41,966 nucleotides of DNA from the NCBI GenBank assembly GCA_002390845.1, contig DGQT01000109.1, forward strand, positions 1-41,966, written 5' to 3'. The stretch comes from Chitinophagaceae bacterium UBA4407 (GTDB lineage: Bacteria; Bacteroidota; Bacteroidia; Chitinophagales; Chitinophagaceae). Positions 24,193 through 33,878 of this stretch are shown one piece after another (position 1 is the first letter of the stretch; the number at the start of each line of letters is the position of its first letter). The position numbers and the translations under genes were made by a program. Below the pieces are notes generated by a model. The model was not told the DNA's origin, ran no database searches, and was given only the letters and a program-made list of their open reading frames with translations.

Positions 24193-24400
24193 TTTTTTAG
24201 CCCGGCAGTAGATTTTTTATGGTATCGTTCCTTGCGTCGCACACTTTTACTACAGAATATAACTGAGCTTTTAACAGCCAATACATCCAACTGCAAGATT
24301 CCGGTTAAATGAATTTTGTTTTAAAAGTACAAGAGTGCCCCGAAAAAAGTTCGGGGTAAACTGTGCAAGAAAAGATCAACTGTGTTATACTGCCTGGTCC
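24193..24400. repeat. PIR copy, complete inverted pair with small hairpin insertion
   Basis: The left arm is inverted (ttttttagcccggcagtag, then gttccttgcgtcgcacactt). A middle segment with gagcttttaacag follows, and the right arm is direct (aaaagtacaagagtgc). The right arm is interrupted by ccccgaaaaaagttcgggg (24338-24356), then continues with gcaagaaaagatc and tgcctggtcc. The insertion is a short variant of the GC-rich hairpins found in four other copies. Confidence 0.8.
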
Positions 24401-24413
24401 TTTATATTCATCA

Positions 24414-24455
24414 ATAAAAAAGCGGAGACTGATTGTGCAACCAGCCTCCGCTTTT
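24414..24455 (-). terminator. terminator of the 1505-aa gene
   Basis: The arms aaaaagcggag(a)ctg and cag(c)ctccgctttt form a stable stem around attgtgcaac. On the minus strand it ends in a T run (cttttttattg) and begins 15 bases after the stop codon of the large gene. It is symmetrical enough to work in both directions. Confidence 0.85.
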
Positions 24456-24469
24456 AATAGAAATTGCCA

Positions 24470-27400
24470 TTAATTCACTACTAATTTTAAAGGCGCATTG
24501 CCCTCTACTTTTATCAGGTAAACACCGGCAGCAGGTTTAGCCGGCAGCGTTACCTGCATTGTATTTCCCTGTGGTATAAATGTTCCGCTGTAAATTACTT
24601 TGCCTGCCAGGCTAAGTAACTGAACGTTTAATTTATTCACCGAAGGTGTTGCCAGTTTTATATTAATCAGTGTTCCTTTCAACGGATTTGGATACAAACT
24701 GATACCTGAATTTTGTTTGGTAACATTTACCGTTTTTACCCCGGATAGTACAGATCTGCCATCTTTATTTACCTGTGTTAAGCGGTAATAATTAAGCCCG
24801 CTTGCAGGATACTGATCCAACACTTTATAATTGTTTCTAATGGCAGGGGTTTTACTTGCTGCAACTTTTGCAACAGTGGTATAACTGCGGCCATCTTTAC
24901 TTTTACCAATCAGAAAATAATCGTTATTCTGTTCAGTGGCGGTTGACCATGTAACAGCAACGTTACCATCTGTTTGCAATGCGGCTGTAAAGCTAAGGAG
25001 TGTAATTGGAAGTGAGCCCACACAATCATCGCCCACTATATAACTATGCGGGTTGGCACTGGAATTTCTTTCCCCGGCCGGCGGGGTGTTATAAGTAAAA
25101 TAAATGCTGAGCGGGGTACCATTTGCAATGGCTCTGGTAAAAACAAAATCGGTACCAGAAGCAGTCATGGTATATCCGGGGAATCCTCCACCGTTTTCCT
25201 GGATAAATATTATTGACAGGTTGCAGCCTGCAATAGGTGCCAATGGGTGAAATGTAAAAGTAACATTACCATCGGCAGTTACGGCTTTCCACTCATAATC
25301 ACCGCCAACAGCCGTTCCGCAATAGCCATCTGTATTTGGAACATTTACGGTAATATTTACAGGTGCCGAAGTGGTTACAAGATCACTGTTATCTGTTGCT
25401 TTTGCCTTTATGGAATATGAACCTGCCAGAATGTTATTCCATTCTAAGCTATAAGGTACTGTTGCATCTGTACCCAAAAGTATTTCTCCATTATAGAAAT
25501 CTACTTTGGTTACGGTGCCGTTTGCATCGGCTGCATTAGCAGTGATGATAATATTTGCCGGTTCCAAATAGCTGGCTGCATTTGCCGGTGAGGTAATGGA
25601 AACCGTTGGAGCGCCACCAATACAAACATCACCAACTGTATAGCTGTGCGGTGTTGCGCTTGAATTTCTTTCTCCGCCAGAAGGAACGTTATAAGTAAAA
25701 TAAATGCTGATAGGTGTACCGTTTGCTATTGCCTTGGTAAACCTGAAATCAGTACCGATCTTCGTCATGCCATAACCCGGATAACCGCCGGAAAGACCCT
25801 CCCTTAAATAGATCAGGGAACTGTTACAACCTTCAATTGGCGCCAGCGGATGAAAGGTAACTACTACGTTACCATTAATGGTTTCTGCTTTGTAACTGTA
25901 ATCACCATTAGCCAGGGTTCCACAAAAACCTGTTGCATTATTGATGTTTACAACAATATTTACCAGGTTAGATATTGATGAATACCCATCATTATCTGTT
26001 GCCCAGGCACTGATGGTATAATTACCTGCAGGTACATTGGTCCAGTCAAGACTGTAAGGGCTGGTCTCATCTGTACCCAGTAATATGGAGCCATTATAAA
26101 ACTCAACTTTAGTTACCGTGCCGTCATTATCAATGGCAGTTGCATTTATAGTTACCGTAGCTGGTTCTGTAAAGCTATCTGTACTTAATGGAGAAGTAAG
26201 GGTTACAATTGGGGTTGTTCCGCTAATGCCGAGGCAATTGGTACCAACGGTGTAAGCATGTTTGTGTGCACTTGAATTTCTTTCGCCACCGGGAGGTGTT
26301 TGATATGTAAAATAAAAAATTGCATTTGCTCCATCATCCATAGCCCTGCTGTAAATGAAATCGGTACCTGAAGGTAACATCACCGAATTGTCTGGTACTC
26401 CATTTACGGTTAAATTGATTGTTGCATATAAACAGCCTTGTATTGGCGTTAAAGGATGAAACCTGAACGTAACAATGCCATTTGAGGTTTCGGCTTTGTA
26501 TTCGTAGTCGCCATTGAATGCGGTTCCGCAAAAGCCATTAAGATTGGGATCGTTTACAATTATATTTACAGGGGTTGAAGCAGTTGTAAGCGCACTGTTA
26601 TCTGTGGCTTTTGCTATTAAAGCGTACGAGCCTGCGGCAACATTTGTCCAGTCAAAACTATAAGGAGCCTTATCATCAGTTCCTAAAAAATCACTGCCAT
26701 TGTAAAAATCAACTTTAGTTACCGTACCATCCCCATCTGCTGCAACAGCATTGATGGTTATGCCTGCAGGTGCTGTAAAATTGGCTGCTTCCAACGGTGA
26801 AGTGATGGACACAGTTGGAGCACCTGCAACACATACAGATCCTACATAATAAGCATGTGGGTTGGCACTGGAATTTCTTTCGCCTGCCGGTGGAGTATTA
26901 TAAGTAAAATAAAAACTGGTATTTACGCCATCAGCTATGGCTTTGCTGTAAATGAAATCCGGACCCGAAGCTGTCATGCCGTAACCGTTATCCCCGCCAT
27001 CACCTTCTTTTAAATGTAATATTGAGTAGGTGCAGCCTGCTATGGGCGCCAACGGATGAAAAGTAAAATATACGGTTCCTGCCTGTGTGTAAACTTCATA
27101 ACTGTAATCTCCACTAAAAGCGGTACCTGTGCAGGCAACCGGTTTAACGGATATGGCAACCGGAGCAGAAGCGACAACATTACCATCATTGTCGGTAACC
27201 TTAGCAGTGATGGAATAATTACCAGCTGCAATATTGGTCCATTCAAGGCTGTATGGAAATGTTTCATCACTTCCTAAAAGATCGCTGCCATTGTAAAAAT
27301 CAACTTTGGTTACCGTGCCATCAGCGTCATTGGCATCAGCATTTATTGTAATGGTTGCCGGTGCTATAAACTGGGCATTATTTGCCGGAGAAGTTATATT

Positions 27401-28987
27401 TACAGTTGGGGCTATACCAATTACAACGCCTGCCGGTTTCCAGAAATAAATATTGTCAAGATAAACTTTGGTACCACCAAATGGTGTTGATACAAACTTG
27501 AATTGAATGATATTATTTAACCCTGTGGTACCAATGGTAGCCAAATCAATATCGTAACTGTTCCAACCTGATTTGGTTGGTGTCAATGATTTTGCCACTT
27601 CAGGTTGCCCCGGAACAATAGGATAAACATCAAATGTTGTAATGTCCGGTGTCCAAATATCGAGGTGTAAGGTGGTCATACCCGATGCATCTACCGGGTT
27701 TAAAAACTGAACCCCCTGGTAATTAAAATTCTCATATTTTTTTGTTGCGTTGCCTGCAATGGTTGTATCTGTTACAACGGTTGATTGGCCCCAGTTCGGG
27801 AACCAGTCAGTTCCTGCCAAATCAGTATAAGTGCTACTAAACAGCGATATCACATCAGATGCGTTTCGTGCGGGTGGTGTTGGGGCCGCCGTAGTTGGGC
27901 TATTTGTTATTACTGCCGCACCTTTATAAAAATAAATATTGTCAAGATAAACTTTGGTGCCACCAAATGGTGTTGATACAAACTTAAATTGAATAATATT
28001 ATTTAAACCTGTTGTACCAATGGTAGCCAGATCAATATCGTAACTATTCCAGCCGGATTGTGTTGGTGTAAGGTGTTTTGCCACTTCAGGCTGACCGGGA
28101 ACAATAGGATAAACATCAAATGTTGTAATGTCCGGTGTCCAAATATCGAGGTGTAAGGTGGTCATACCCGATGCATCTACCGGGTTCAGGAACTGAACAC
28201 CCTGGTAATTAAAATTCACATATTCCTTTGTTGCATTTCCTGCAATGATTGTATCCGTTACAACAGTTGATTGGCCCCAGTTCGGGAACCAGTCAGTTGC
28301 TGCCAAATCGGTATAAGCACCGCTAAACAGTGATATAACATCCGATGCGTTTCGTGCAGGAGGTGTCGGGGCCGCCGTCGTGGGTGCATTGGTAACTACT
28401 GTTGCACTTTTGTAGAAATAAATATTATCAAGATAAACTTTGCTTCCGCCTGGCCTTCCTTCCAGCTTGAATTGAAAAATGTCTCCAAAATTTATTCCGG
28501 GAAAATTTAATGCTGTAAGGTCAATATCAAAACTGTTCCAACCTGATAATGCCGGTGTTAATGTTACCTTTTTTTCAATGGGCCCCGGATTAATCAGGAA
28601 TACATCGAATTCTGTGCAATTGGATGTCCATAGGTCCAGGTGTAATTTGTTCATACCTGAAGCATTAATATCAGGGGTAAATGCAACACCCTGGTAGTTT
28701 AAATTATCATACTTCTTGGTTACATTACCTGCAATGGTTGTATCAGATACAACGGTTGTCTGCCCCCAGTTTGGAAACCAGTCTGTTCCCGTAACATCAG
28801 TGTATGCGCCACTGAACAGCGATATTACTTCAGATGCGGTTCTTGCCGGTGGCGCTGGTGCAGCTATGGTTGGGCCTGTTTGGGCTTTTGCTGTTAATAC
28901 ACAGGAAAGCAGTAATGTAATTGCTATCGCCAATGCGAGTTTCAATCTTCTTTTTGGAAGATCGGTATAACGGGAGAGATCATTCAT
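24470..28987 (-). CDS. large modular secreted glycan-binding-like protein with T9SS sorting domain
   Basis: This 1505-aa surface or secreted protein has a signal peptide (about residues 15-37, ending LTAKAQ). Three N-terminal modules of about 160 aa follow, each running from DVISLFSGAYTD to TKVYLDNIYFYK and resembling carbohydrate-binding jelly rolls. Next are four pairs of an Ig-like Big_7 domain (PTVSITSPANNAQF to SLEWTNIAAGNYSI) and a Cys-bounded module with FHPLAPIAGC and PPAGERNSSANPH. A linker domain (LLSFTAALQTDGNVAVTWST) leads to the type IX secretion tail (ISLYPNPLKGTLINIKL to GVYLIKVEG). No catalytic domain is seen, so binding of polysaccharide is the likely role. It is a single gene with its own terminator. 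Confidence 0.88.
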   Translation of the reverse strand: MNDLSRYTDLPKRRLKLALAIAITLLLSCVLTAKAQTGPTIAAPAPPARTASEVISLFSGAYTDVTGTDWFPNWGQTTVVSDTTIAGNVTKKYDNLNYQGVAFTPDINASGMNKLHLDLWTSNCTEFDVFLINPGPIEKKVTLTPALSGWNSFDIDLTALNFPGINFGDIFQFKLEGRPGGSKVYLDNIYFYKSATVVTNAPTTAAPTPPARNASDVISLFSGAYTDLAATDWFPNWGQSTVVTDTIIAGNATKEYVNFNYQGVQFLNPVDASGMTTLHLDIWTPDITTFDVYPIVPGQPEVAKHLTPTQSGWNSYDIDLATIGTTGLNNIIQFKFVSTPFGGTKVYLDNIYFYKGAAVITNSPTTAAPTPPARNASDVISLFSSTYTDLAGTDWFPNWGQSTVVTDTTIAGNATKKYENFNYQGVQFLNPVDASGMTTLHLDIWTPDITTFDVYPIVPGQPEVAKSLTPTKSGWNSYDIDLATIGTTGLNNIIQFKFVSTPFGGTKVYLDNIYFWKPAGVVIGIAPTVNITSPANNAQFIAPATITINADANDADGTVTKVDFYNGSDLLGSDETFPYSLEWTNIAAGNYSITAKVTDNDGNVVASAPVAISVKPVACTGTAFSGDYSYEVYTQAGTVYFTFHPLAPIAGCTYSILHLKEGDGGDNGYGMTASGPDFIYSKAIADGVNTSFYFTYNTPPAGERNSSANPHAYYVGSVCVAGAPTVSITSPLEAANFTAPAGITINAVAADGDGTVTKVDFYNGSDFLGTDDKAPYSFDWTNVAAGSYALIAKATDNSALTTASTPVNIIVNDPNLNGFCGTAFNGDYEYKAETSNGIVTFRFHPLTPIQGCLYATINLTVNGVPDNSVMLPSGTDFIYSRAMDDGANAIFYFTYQTPPGGERNSSAHKHAYTVGTNCLGISGTTPIVTLTSPLSTDSFTEPATVTINATAIDNDGTVTKVEFYNGSILLGTDETSPYSLDWTNVPAGNYTISAWATDNDGYSSISNLVNIVVNINNATGFCGTLANGDYSYKAETINGNVVVTFHPLAPIEGCNSSLIYLREGLSGGYPGYGMTKIGTDFRFTKAIANGTPISIYFTYNVPSGGERNSSATPHSYTVGDVCIGGAPTVSITSPANAASYLEPANIIITANAADANGTVTKVDFYNGEILLGTDATVPYSLEWNNILAGSYSIKAKATDNSDLVTTSAPVNITVNVPNTDGYCGTAVGGDYEWKAVTADGNVTFTFHPLAPIAGCNLSIIFIQENGGGFPGYTMTASGTDFVFTRAIANGTPLSIYFTYNTPPAGERNSSANPHSYIVGDDCVGSLPITLLSFTAALQTDGNVAVTWSTATEQNNDYFLIGKSKDGRSYTTVAKVAASKTPAIRNNYKVLDQYPASGLNYYRLTQVNKDGRSVLSGVKTVNVTKQNSGISLYPNPLKGTLINIKLATPSVNKLNVQLLSLAGKVIYSGTFIPQGNTMQVTLPAKPAAGVYLIKVEGNAPLKLVVN
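27427..28870 (-). repeat. three tandem coding modules, two almost identical in DNA
   Basis: Within the large gene the DNA encoding modules 2 (about 27910-28395) and 3 (about 27427-27905) is nearly identical over long runs (e.g. ggtgttgatacaaacttgaa versus ggtgttgatacaaacttaaa). Module 1 (about 28396-28870) is clearly more diverged. This points to a recent duplication or gene conversion. The repeats would be prone to length variation between strains. Confidence 0.8.
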
Positions 28988-29210
28988 ACTGAGAAAATTT
29001 TTAGATAAGCCGAAAATGAATTACCTTGTATTAAGAGTCTTGAATGTTTTATTACTTACTGGCAATTGGAAAGTTTTTGGTAAAAGCCGGCCATTAAATA
29101 GATTATGCACGCAGTCGTCTGGTTAAAAGACACCAGAAATAAAATGTTATACCCATTCCAGCTCGTTTATTTTAATGTACGTACAGAATAAACAATACAG
29201 TAATTTTTGT
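28988..29210. other. leader region of the 1505-aa gene
   Basis: This 223-base stretch precedes the large minus-strand gene and ends at a PIR copy. No gene is present. A short perfect palindrome, gtacgtac, lies at 29178-29185. No strong promoter match was found by eye. Confidence 0.4.
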
Positions 29211-29520
29211 TACCGGCTTTCTGTTCGCTGGTTAAGCTTTGTTGCGTCGCATTACGTTCATCGTTCGGTTGATAAATAAAGCTTTAAAAAAACAGCTACA
29301 ACTTCATAGCAATGCGGTTTTCTATTATTCCCAAAGTATGGCTGCTGATTGCTACAGTCCTGAACGTAAAAGTGTGCGACCCCGGGTTCCGCTTCGCTCG
29401 TCGGGGTTCCGAAGGCTTTCGGAATGCCACGCTTTTCACAGATGCCATGAAAGAGGAACTGTGAAACGAGCGTGGCAAGTAAAGCTTCATTCATATTCTT
29501 TTGCCGGGTACCAAAAAATT
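29211..29520. repeat. PIR copy, longest, with stacked hairpin insertions
   Basis: The left arm is inverted (gttaccggctttc, then ttaagctttgttgcgtcgca). The middle segment includes aataaagcttt and an unrelated stretch. The right arm is direct (tgaacgtaaaagtgtgcga ... gcaagtaaagcttcattc ... tgccgggtaccaaaaaa). At 29380-29474 about 95 bases are inserted: the GC-rich hairpin (26 of 27 bases as at 12671), a second hairpin ttccgaaggctttcggaa, and a third with arms ccacgcttttcacag and ctgtgaaacgagcgtgg. Confidence 0.85.
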
Positions 29521-29610
29521 AAAAACAAAAAATAGGTTTATATTGCTTTACCAAAGCTTGCTGATACTTACAGATTACCATAAGCTGCTTTGCAGATAAA
29601 GATTAATGCC

Positions 29611-30585
29611 ATGAATGAAGTTGTGAACTGCGCCGCTTATCAGGAAGGCCGCCGCATTGCCAATATAGAATTGAACGAAATCAGCAAAGTGTTGCTAATG
29701 CAGGATCAGTTTGTATGGATTGGCCTGCACGAACCAAGCGAAGCATTGCTAAGCCAGGTGCAGGAACAGTTTGGCCTGCATGATCTGGCCATTGAAGATG
29801 CGCACAACGCTCACCAGCGCCCCAAAATAGAATCATACGGCGATACCATTTTCATTGTATTGCGCACCGCACAAATAAACACAGCGCACCATATTGATTT
29901 TGGCGAAACACATTTCTTTGTGGGCGCCAATTTCCTGGTTACCGTTCGGCATGGCTCATCGCTTTCTTATGCCGATGTACGCAACCGCTGCGAAAGCATG
30001 CCACACTTGCTGCGCAAAGGCCAGGGTTTTGCATTGTATGCCGTAATGGACTCCATTGTAGACCAGTATTTCCCGGTGGTAGATGCGCTTGAGCTGGAGC
30101 TTACGACTGTTGAAGAAAAAATATTCAACGAAAAGCCAAGCCGCGAAACCACGGAACAGATTTACGAGTTAAAACGTGAACTGCTGGAAGTGAAACGTGC
30201 CGTATCGCCATTGATTGATATTTGCAACCGCCTTACCCGTTTCGACATTAAGCTTATTGCCGAAGAAACACAGAATTATTTCCGGGATATTTATGATCAT
30301 GCCGTGCGTATTAATGAAATGGTTGATAATGCCCGGGAATTACTAAACACGGCATTAGACGCCAACTTCTCGCTAATCTCCATTTCGCAAAGTGAGGTAT
30401 CGAAAAAATTTGCAGGCTGGGCAGCCATTCTTGCAGTGCCAACAATGGTTGCCGGTTTTTACGGAATGAATTTTAAGTTTATGCCAGAACTTAACTGGGA
30501 GTATGGTTACCCTTTTGCACTGGGGCTTATTATAAGTTTGTGCCTGCTGATTTATTATCTTTTCAGGCGTTCGGGCTGGTTGTAA
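29611..30585 (+). CDS. corA: CorA-family magnesium/cobalt transporter
   Basis: This 324-aa inner-membrane channel starts at ATG 29611 (MNEVVNCAAY); a TTG seven codons upstream is less likely. A long cytoplasmic domain (to about residue 260) contains FGLHDLAIEDAHNAHQRPK and ELKRELLEVKRAVSPL, the CorA helix regions. Two C-terminal membrane helices follow, with the selectivity motif GMN in FYGMNFKFMPEL between them. The C-terminus is short and basic (RRSGWL), as usual. It forms homopentamers that admit Mg2+ or Co2+. No riboswitch or regulatory leader is evident. It is a single gene between PIR copies. Confidence 0.94.
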   Translation: MNEVVNCAAYQEGRRIANIELNEISKVLLMQDQFVWIGLHEPSEALLSQVQEQFGLHDLAIEDAHNAHQRPKIESYGDTIFIVLRTAQINTAHHIDFGETHFFVGANFLVTVRHGSSLSYADVRNRCESMPHLLRKGQGFALYAVMDSIVDQYFPVVDALELELTTVEEKIFNEKPSRETTEQIYELKRELLEVKRAVSPLIDICNRLTRFDIKLIAEETQNYFRDIYDHAVRINEMVDNARELLNTALDANFSLISISQSEVSKKFAGWAAILAVPTMVAGFYGMNFKFMPELNWEYGYPFALGLIISLCLLIYYLFRRSGWL

Positions 30586-30615
30586 ACGAGTATGATACCA
30601 GCTTAATATTTACTT

Positions 30616-30680
30616 GGCATCTTCTGTTGTGTCACTCACTTGTACGTTCGGAAATTTATTGAACTTTTACCGAAGCGGAT
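30616..30680 (-). repeat. PIR arm with middle segment
   Basis: An inverted arm of the gagtgacacaa variant (cttctgttgtgtcactcac, then ttgtacgttcgg) is followed by the middle segment ttgaacttttaccgaagcgg. The second arm is missing. It lies between the convergent corA and ubiD-like genes. Confidence 0.8.
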
Positions 30681-30681
30681 T

Positions 30682-32520
30682 TTAAATACATCCGTATAAA
30701 CTTCCGCCTTTATTAAAAATTCTTTCAATTCGTTTTTCTGTGGCCGCATCCTTTTCAACAGGTGGTGCATGGTGGGGTTTTATTCTTGCATCAATAACTA
30801 CAGGGCCCTTGCAGCCCCAGTGCTTGTTTTCGTAAAAACTATCAATGCCATAAATATCCTTTGCAGGGTTGCACCTTGTAAAAGTTACCCATAAAAAATT
30901 GCGGAGGTTGGCAGCAGTAAAATCACTGTCATCGCAAACCACAATCATTGGAAGCTCCTTCAGGTTTAAAATTTCAGGAACCAATTGTTCATTAAAGATT
31001 TCAAGTTCCTTTTTAGCGTTATTGTAATCTGTAAACTTTTGGGCATTCATACAAACAATGCCCGGCATTACTAATTTGGGATTAACAAAATCTCGCAGTT
31101 CTTTCAAAGAATCAGGAATTTCTTTACATAAACTTCTTTTGATTTCGCCATAAGCAGCAAACACTACTTTGCTTCCCATGTTCAACCCTGTTCCTGAATA
31201 ATCTAGTGTGTCAATAGAAGTGTTTGTATAAAAATGAATATCCCTCTTCAGATCAATTCGCTCCAAAACAAACTGCAAAAAAGATTGCACATTGCTTGCT
31301 GATAATTTATTGCTGTCATCTGCCGTAATAAAAAGAAACTTAGCAAGGCTTAGTTGCCCGGTGCCCAGGATGTGATTGGCGATCGTTAATATTTCTGAGG
31401 GTTGTTTTGCGGGCATATAAGGTGTGTAACGCTCACTGCCAACTGCCAGCAATAACGGATGTACACCAGCCGCATCAACGGCATGAACTTCTTTTAATCC
31501 CGGAATTTCATTCTGTATAGCGCTTCCTGTAAGGGCATGGATTAGTTCGCCAAAACTGGTGTCTTCCTGTGGTGGCCTGCCCACAACCGTAAAGGGCCAT
31601 ATTGCATTTTTTTTCGCATATACTTTATGCACCCGCATTAATGGAAAAGTGTGCCGCAAACTATAATAACCAAGATGGTCTCCAAAAGGGCCTTCGGGTT
31701 TATTTTCGCCAGGATGCACTTCGCCGGTAATCACAAAATCAGCATCTGCACTAATACAAAACCCATCCTGGTAAAAATACCTGAAACGCCTGCCACCAAG
31801 AATTCCGGCAAAAGTTAATTCGCTCATTCCTTCAGGCAAAGGCATAACCGCAGCCAGTGTATGCGACGGAGGGCCGCCAACAAAAACACTTACTTTTAAA
31901 GGAACATTGTTGTTATTCGCAATGCTTTGGTGAACACCAATACCCCGGTGTAACTGGTAGTGCAAACCAATCTCTTTATTTAACTGATAATTGTTTCCGG
32001 AGAGTTGTATGCGGTACATGCCCAGGTTAGAATTCATAATGCCGGGATGTTCAAGGTCTTCTGTGTAAACCTGCGGTAAGGTAACAAAAGCGCCGCCATC
32101 CATAGGCCAGTGTTGTATCAATGGAAGATCACCAATATTAATTTCTGATGTGAGTACAGGCTTTTGAAACGGATTTTTAAGCGGTAATGCTTTCAATGCA
32201 GCAAAGCCGTTACTGATGTTTTTAAATGGTTGCCTTAATGCCTTTGAAGGGTCGTTTCTCAGTTCTATTAATTTTTGAACTGTTTCAAAAGTATCCCTGA
32301 AAATAAATTTACTGCGGTCAAGTGTTCCAAAAATATTTGAAGCAGCCCTGTACGGAGAACCTTTCACATTCTCAAACAAAATCGCAGGGCCATTTGCTTC
32401 GTGTACTTTTAAATGTATAGCCGCCATTTCAAGGTTAGGGTCAACTTCTTCTGTTACACGAAAAAGTTTTCCGTTCTTCTCAAGGTCTATTAAACATGCT
32501 TCAAGAGATGGATATGCCAT
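30682..32520 (-). CDS. UbiD-family decarboxylase
   Basis: This 612-aa protein starts at ATG 32520 (MAYPSLEACLIDLEKNG); a TTG three codons upstream is unlikely. Its layout is that of UbiD-type (de)carboxylases, which use prenylated FMN: ILFENVKGSPYRAASNIFG, an FVTLPQVYTEDLEHPG segment and the signature PEGPFGDHLGYYS. A C-terminal VCDDSDFTAANLRNFLWVTF follows. In Bacteroidota relatives of this size are often tied to menaquinone synthesis, but aromatic acid decarboxylases share the family. The prenyltransferase partner UbiX is not in the window. It lies 52 bases after the DUF6089-like gene and is likely co-transcribed. Confidence 0.88.
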   Translation of the reverse strand: MAYPSLEACLIDLEKNGKLFRVTEEVDPNLEMAAIHLKVHEANGPAILFENVKGSPYRAASNIFGTLDRSKFIFRDTFETVQKLIELRNDPSKALRQPFKNISNGFAALKALPLKNPFQKPVLTSEINIGDLPLIQHWPMDGGAFVTLPQVYTEDLEHPGIMNSNLGMYRIQLSGNNYQLNKEIGLHYQLHRGIGVHQSIANNNNVPLKVSVFVGGPPSHTLAAVMPLPEGMSELTFAGILGGRRFRYFYQDGFCISADADFVITGEVHPGENKPEGPFGDHLGYYSLRHTFPLMRVHKVYAKKNAIWPFTVVGRPPQEDTSFGELIHALTGSAIQNEIPGLKEVHAVDAAGVHPLLLAVGSERYTPYMPAKQPSEILTIANHILGTGQLSLAKFLFITADDSNKLSASNVQSFLQFVLERIDLKRDIHFYTNTSIDTLDYSGTGLNMGSKVVFAAYGEIKRSLCKEIPDSLKELRDFVNPKLVMPGIVCMNAQKFTDYNNAKKELEIFNEQLVPEILNLKELPMIVVCDDSDFTAANLRNFLWVTFTRCNPAKDIYGIDSFYENKHWGCKGPVVIDARIKPHHAPPVEKDAATEKRIERIFNKGGSLYGCI

Positions 32521-32572
32521 GCCATGCAAACAATTGATTCTTGCAAAGGTTGCATACTAAACAGATTGAATT

Positions 32573-33442
32573 CTAAAAAACTTTTGTTGGGCAGCCATTT
32601 TGCTTTCTCATTTTCTTTGAGTAGCCGTTGCCTGATCCTAAAGACGCATTGCCTAATGCGAAAGATAGTTTTATAAGACAGGTATAGTAGTCGTCGTTGC
32701 GGTCAGGATTACCCCTTCGTATCCTTTCACTAAAAGTAAGTGGCGGTTTCAATTCATCGCCCCTGAACGAAAGCTCTGCAGCCAGTGAGCCCCGTGCAGC
32801 GCGTAATATGGCAGTGTCTGCATAACTCCTGCTGCTTGCATCATCAAGATAATCGGTAAATAACTTACGAAAATCTATTTCAGCGCCAATGGTTACCCTG
32901 TCTCCGATAGCATATCTTATTCCAATACCAAACGGTATTGCAAGCTGTGTAAGTTTATATATTTTCCTGTCAGGATATTGCGGCAAACCCTGGCCTTCGG
33001 TACCCAGCGGCTGCAGGTATGTTTTTACGCCAGCCGTATCAAATGTGTAAGGGTTAAAATGATATACCGCTACACCTGCAAAAATATATGGGGTAAAATC
33101 ACCGGCCTCGCTGATCTCCCGCCACTGTGCTTCCATTGTCAGGCTGCCCTCATTTATGTTCGTGGTAAAATTAAGGTTACGCCTTGCATTGCCTGCATTC
33201 GACTTTTGATCGTTTGCTGTAACAATGCCATTTACATAACTGAAGTTTAACAGAAAATGTTCAGAGAGTTTATACCCCAATCCCAAACTAAAAGCAGTTT
33301 GTGCCTGGTTTAATGTAAATTCTTTGTCCTGAAGATCGCCGCCATAATTCATAATACCCGCACCTATATTCAGGTACAGGCGTTGCGCTTTCAATACCGG
33401 AGCAAAAAGAAATACCGAAATACTAAGCAAAAAACACTTCAT
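32573..33442 (-). CDS. outer-membrane beta-barrel protein (DUF6089-like)
   Basis: This 289-aa protein has a signal peptide (about residues 1-19, LFAPVLKAQ). The mature part opens LYLNIGAGIMNYGGDLQD and shows alternating amphipathic strands such as FSLGLGYKLSEHFLLNFSY and IPFGIGIRYAIGDRVTIGA. These are typical of porin-like barrels of the DUF6089 family. The C-terminal tail (MRKQNGCPTKVF) is basic rather than ending in an aromatic strand, which is a little unusual. It heads a probable two-gene operon with the UbiD-like decarboxylase. Function is unknown; a role in the outer membrane is inferred. Confidence 0.78.
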   Translation of the reverse strand: MKCFLLSISVFLFAPVLKAQRLYLNIGAGIMNYGGDLQDKEFTLNQAQTAFSLGLGYKLSEHFLLNFSYVNGIVTANDQKSNAGNARRNLNFTTNINEGSLTMEAQWREISEAGDFTPYIFAGVAVYHFNPYTFDTAGVKTYLQPLGTEGQGLPQYPDRKIYKLTQLAIPFGIGIRYAIGDRVTIGAEIDFRKLFTDYLDDASSRSYADTAILRAARGSLAAELSFRGDELKPPLTFSERIRRGNPDRNDDYYTCLIKLSFALGNASLGSGNGYSKKMRKQNGCPTKVF

Positions 33443-33639
33443 ACATTAATTTTCCTGAAAAAATAAGCGCCGCATTTACAGGCCCAAGGCATTTTTAAAA
33501 AACGCTGTTCTATACAAATTTGTTGTTCACTTCATATGCGCAGCCAATATTGACAATAACCATTCCAATGAATAAGATGGGTGCAAAGTAAGTGCAAGTT
33601 GAAAATGAAGTGTGTATTATTCCAAATGGGCTTACATGA

Positions 33640-33838
33640 TTTTTTTTGACCAGCCTTAGGTACTTCGTGGCATCCCGGTTGCGTCGCATTACGTTCATCT
33701 GCAACGCATTTATTGAGCTTTTACCGAAGCGAAAATTAGCAGCAGAACTGTGTTATTGCTGAAAAGAATTACAGAACGTAAAAGTGTGCGACGCAAGAAA
33801 AGCTTCATAGCAGTAATACAGCTTGGTCAATAATTTTC
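33640..33838. repeat. PIR copy, complete inverted pair
   Basis: The left arm is inverted (tttttttgaccagcctta, then cggttgcgtcgcattacg). The middle segment is ttgagcttttaccgaagcga. The right arm is direct (cagaacgtaaaagtgtgcga, then cgcaagaaaagcttcatag and gcttggtcaataatttt). Both ends are of the ttggtcaataatttt type. It is the best-preserved example in the window. The rest of the gap (33443-33639) shows nothing else. Confidence 0.88.
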
Positions 33839-33878
33839 TCTGCATAATTGACACCCACAAACAGTAAAAGCATTCCTT

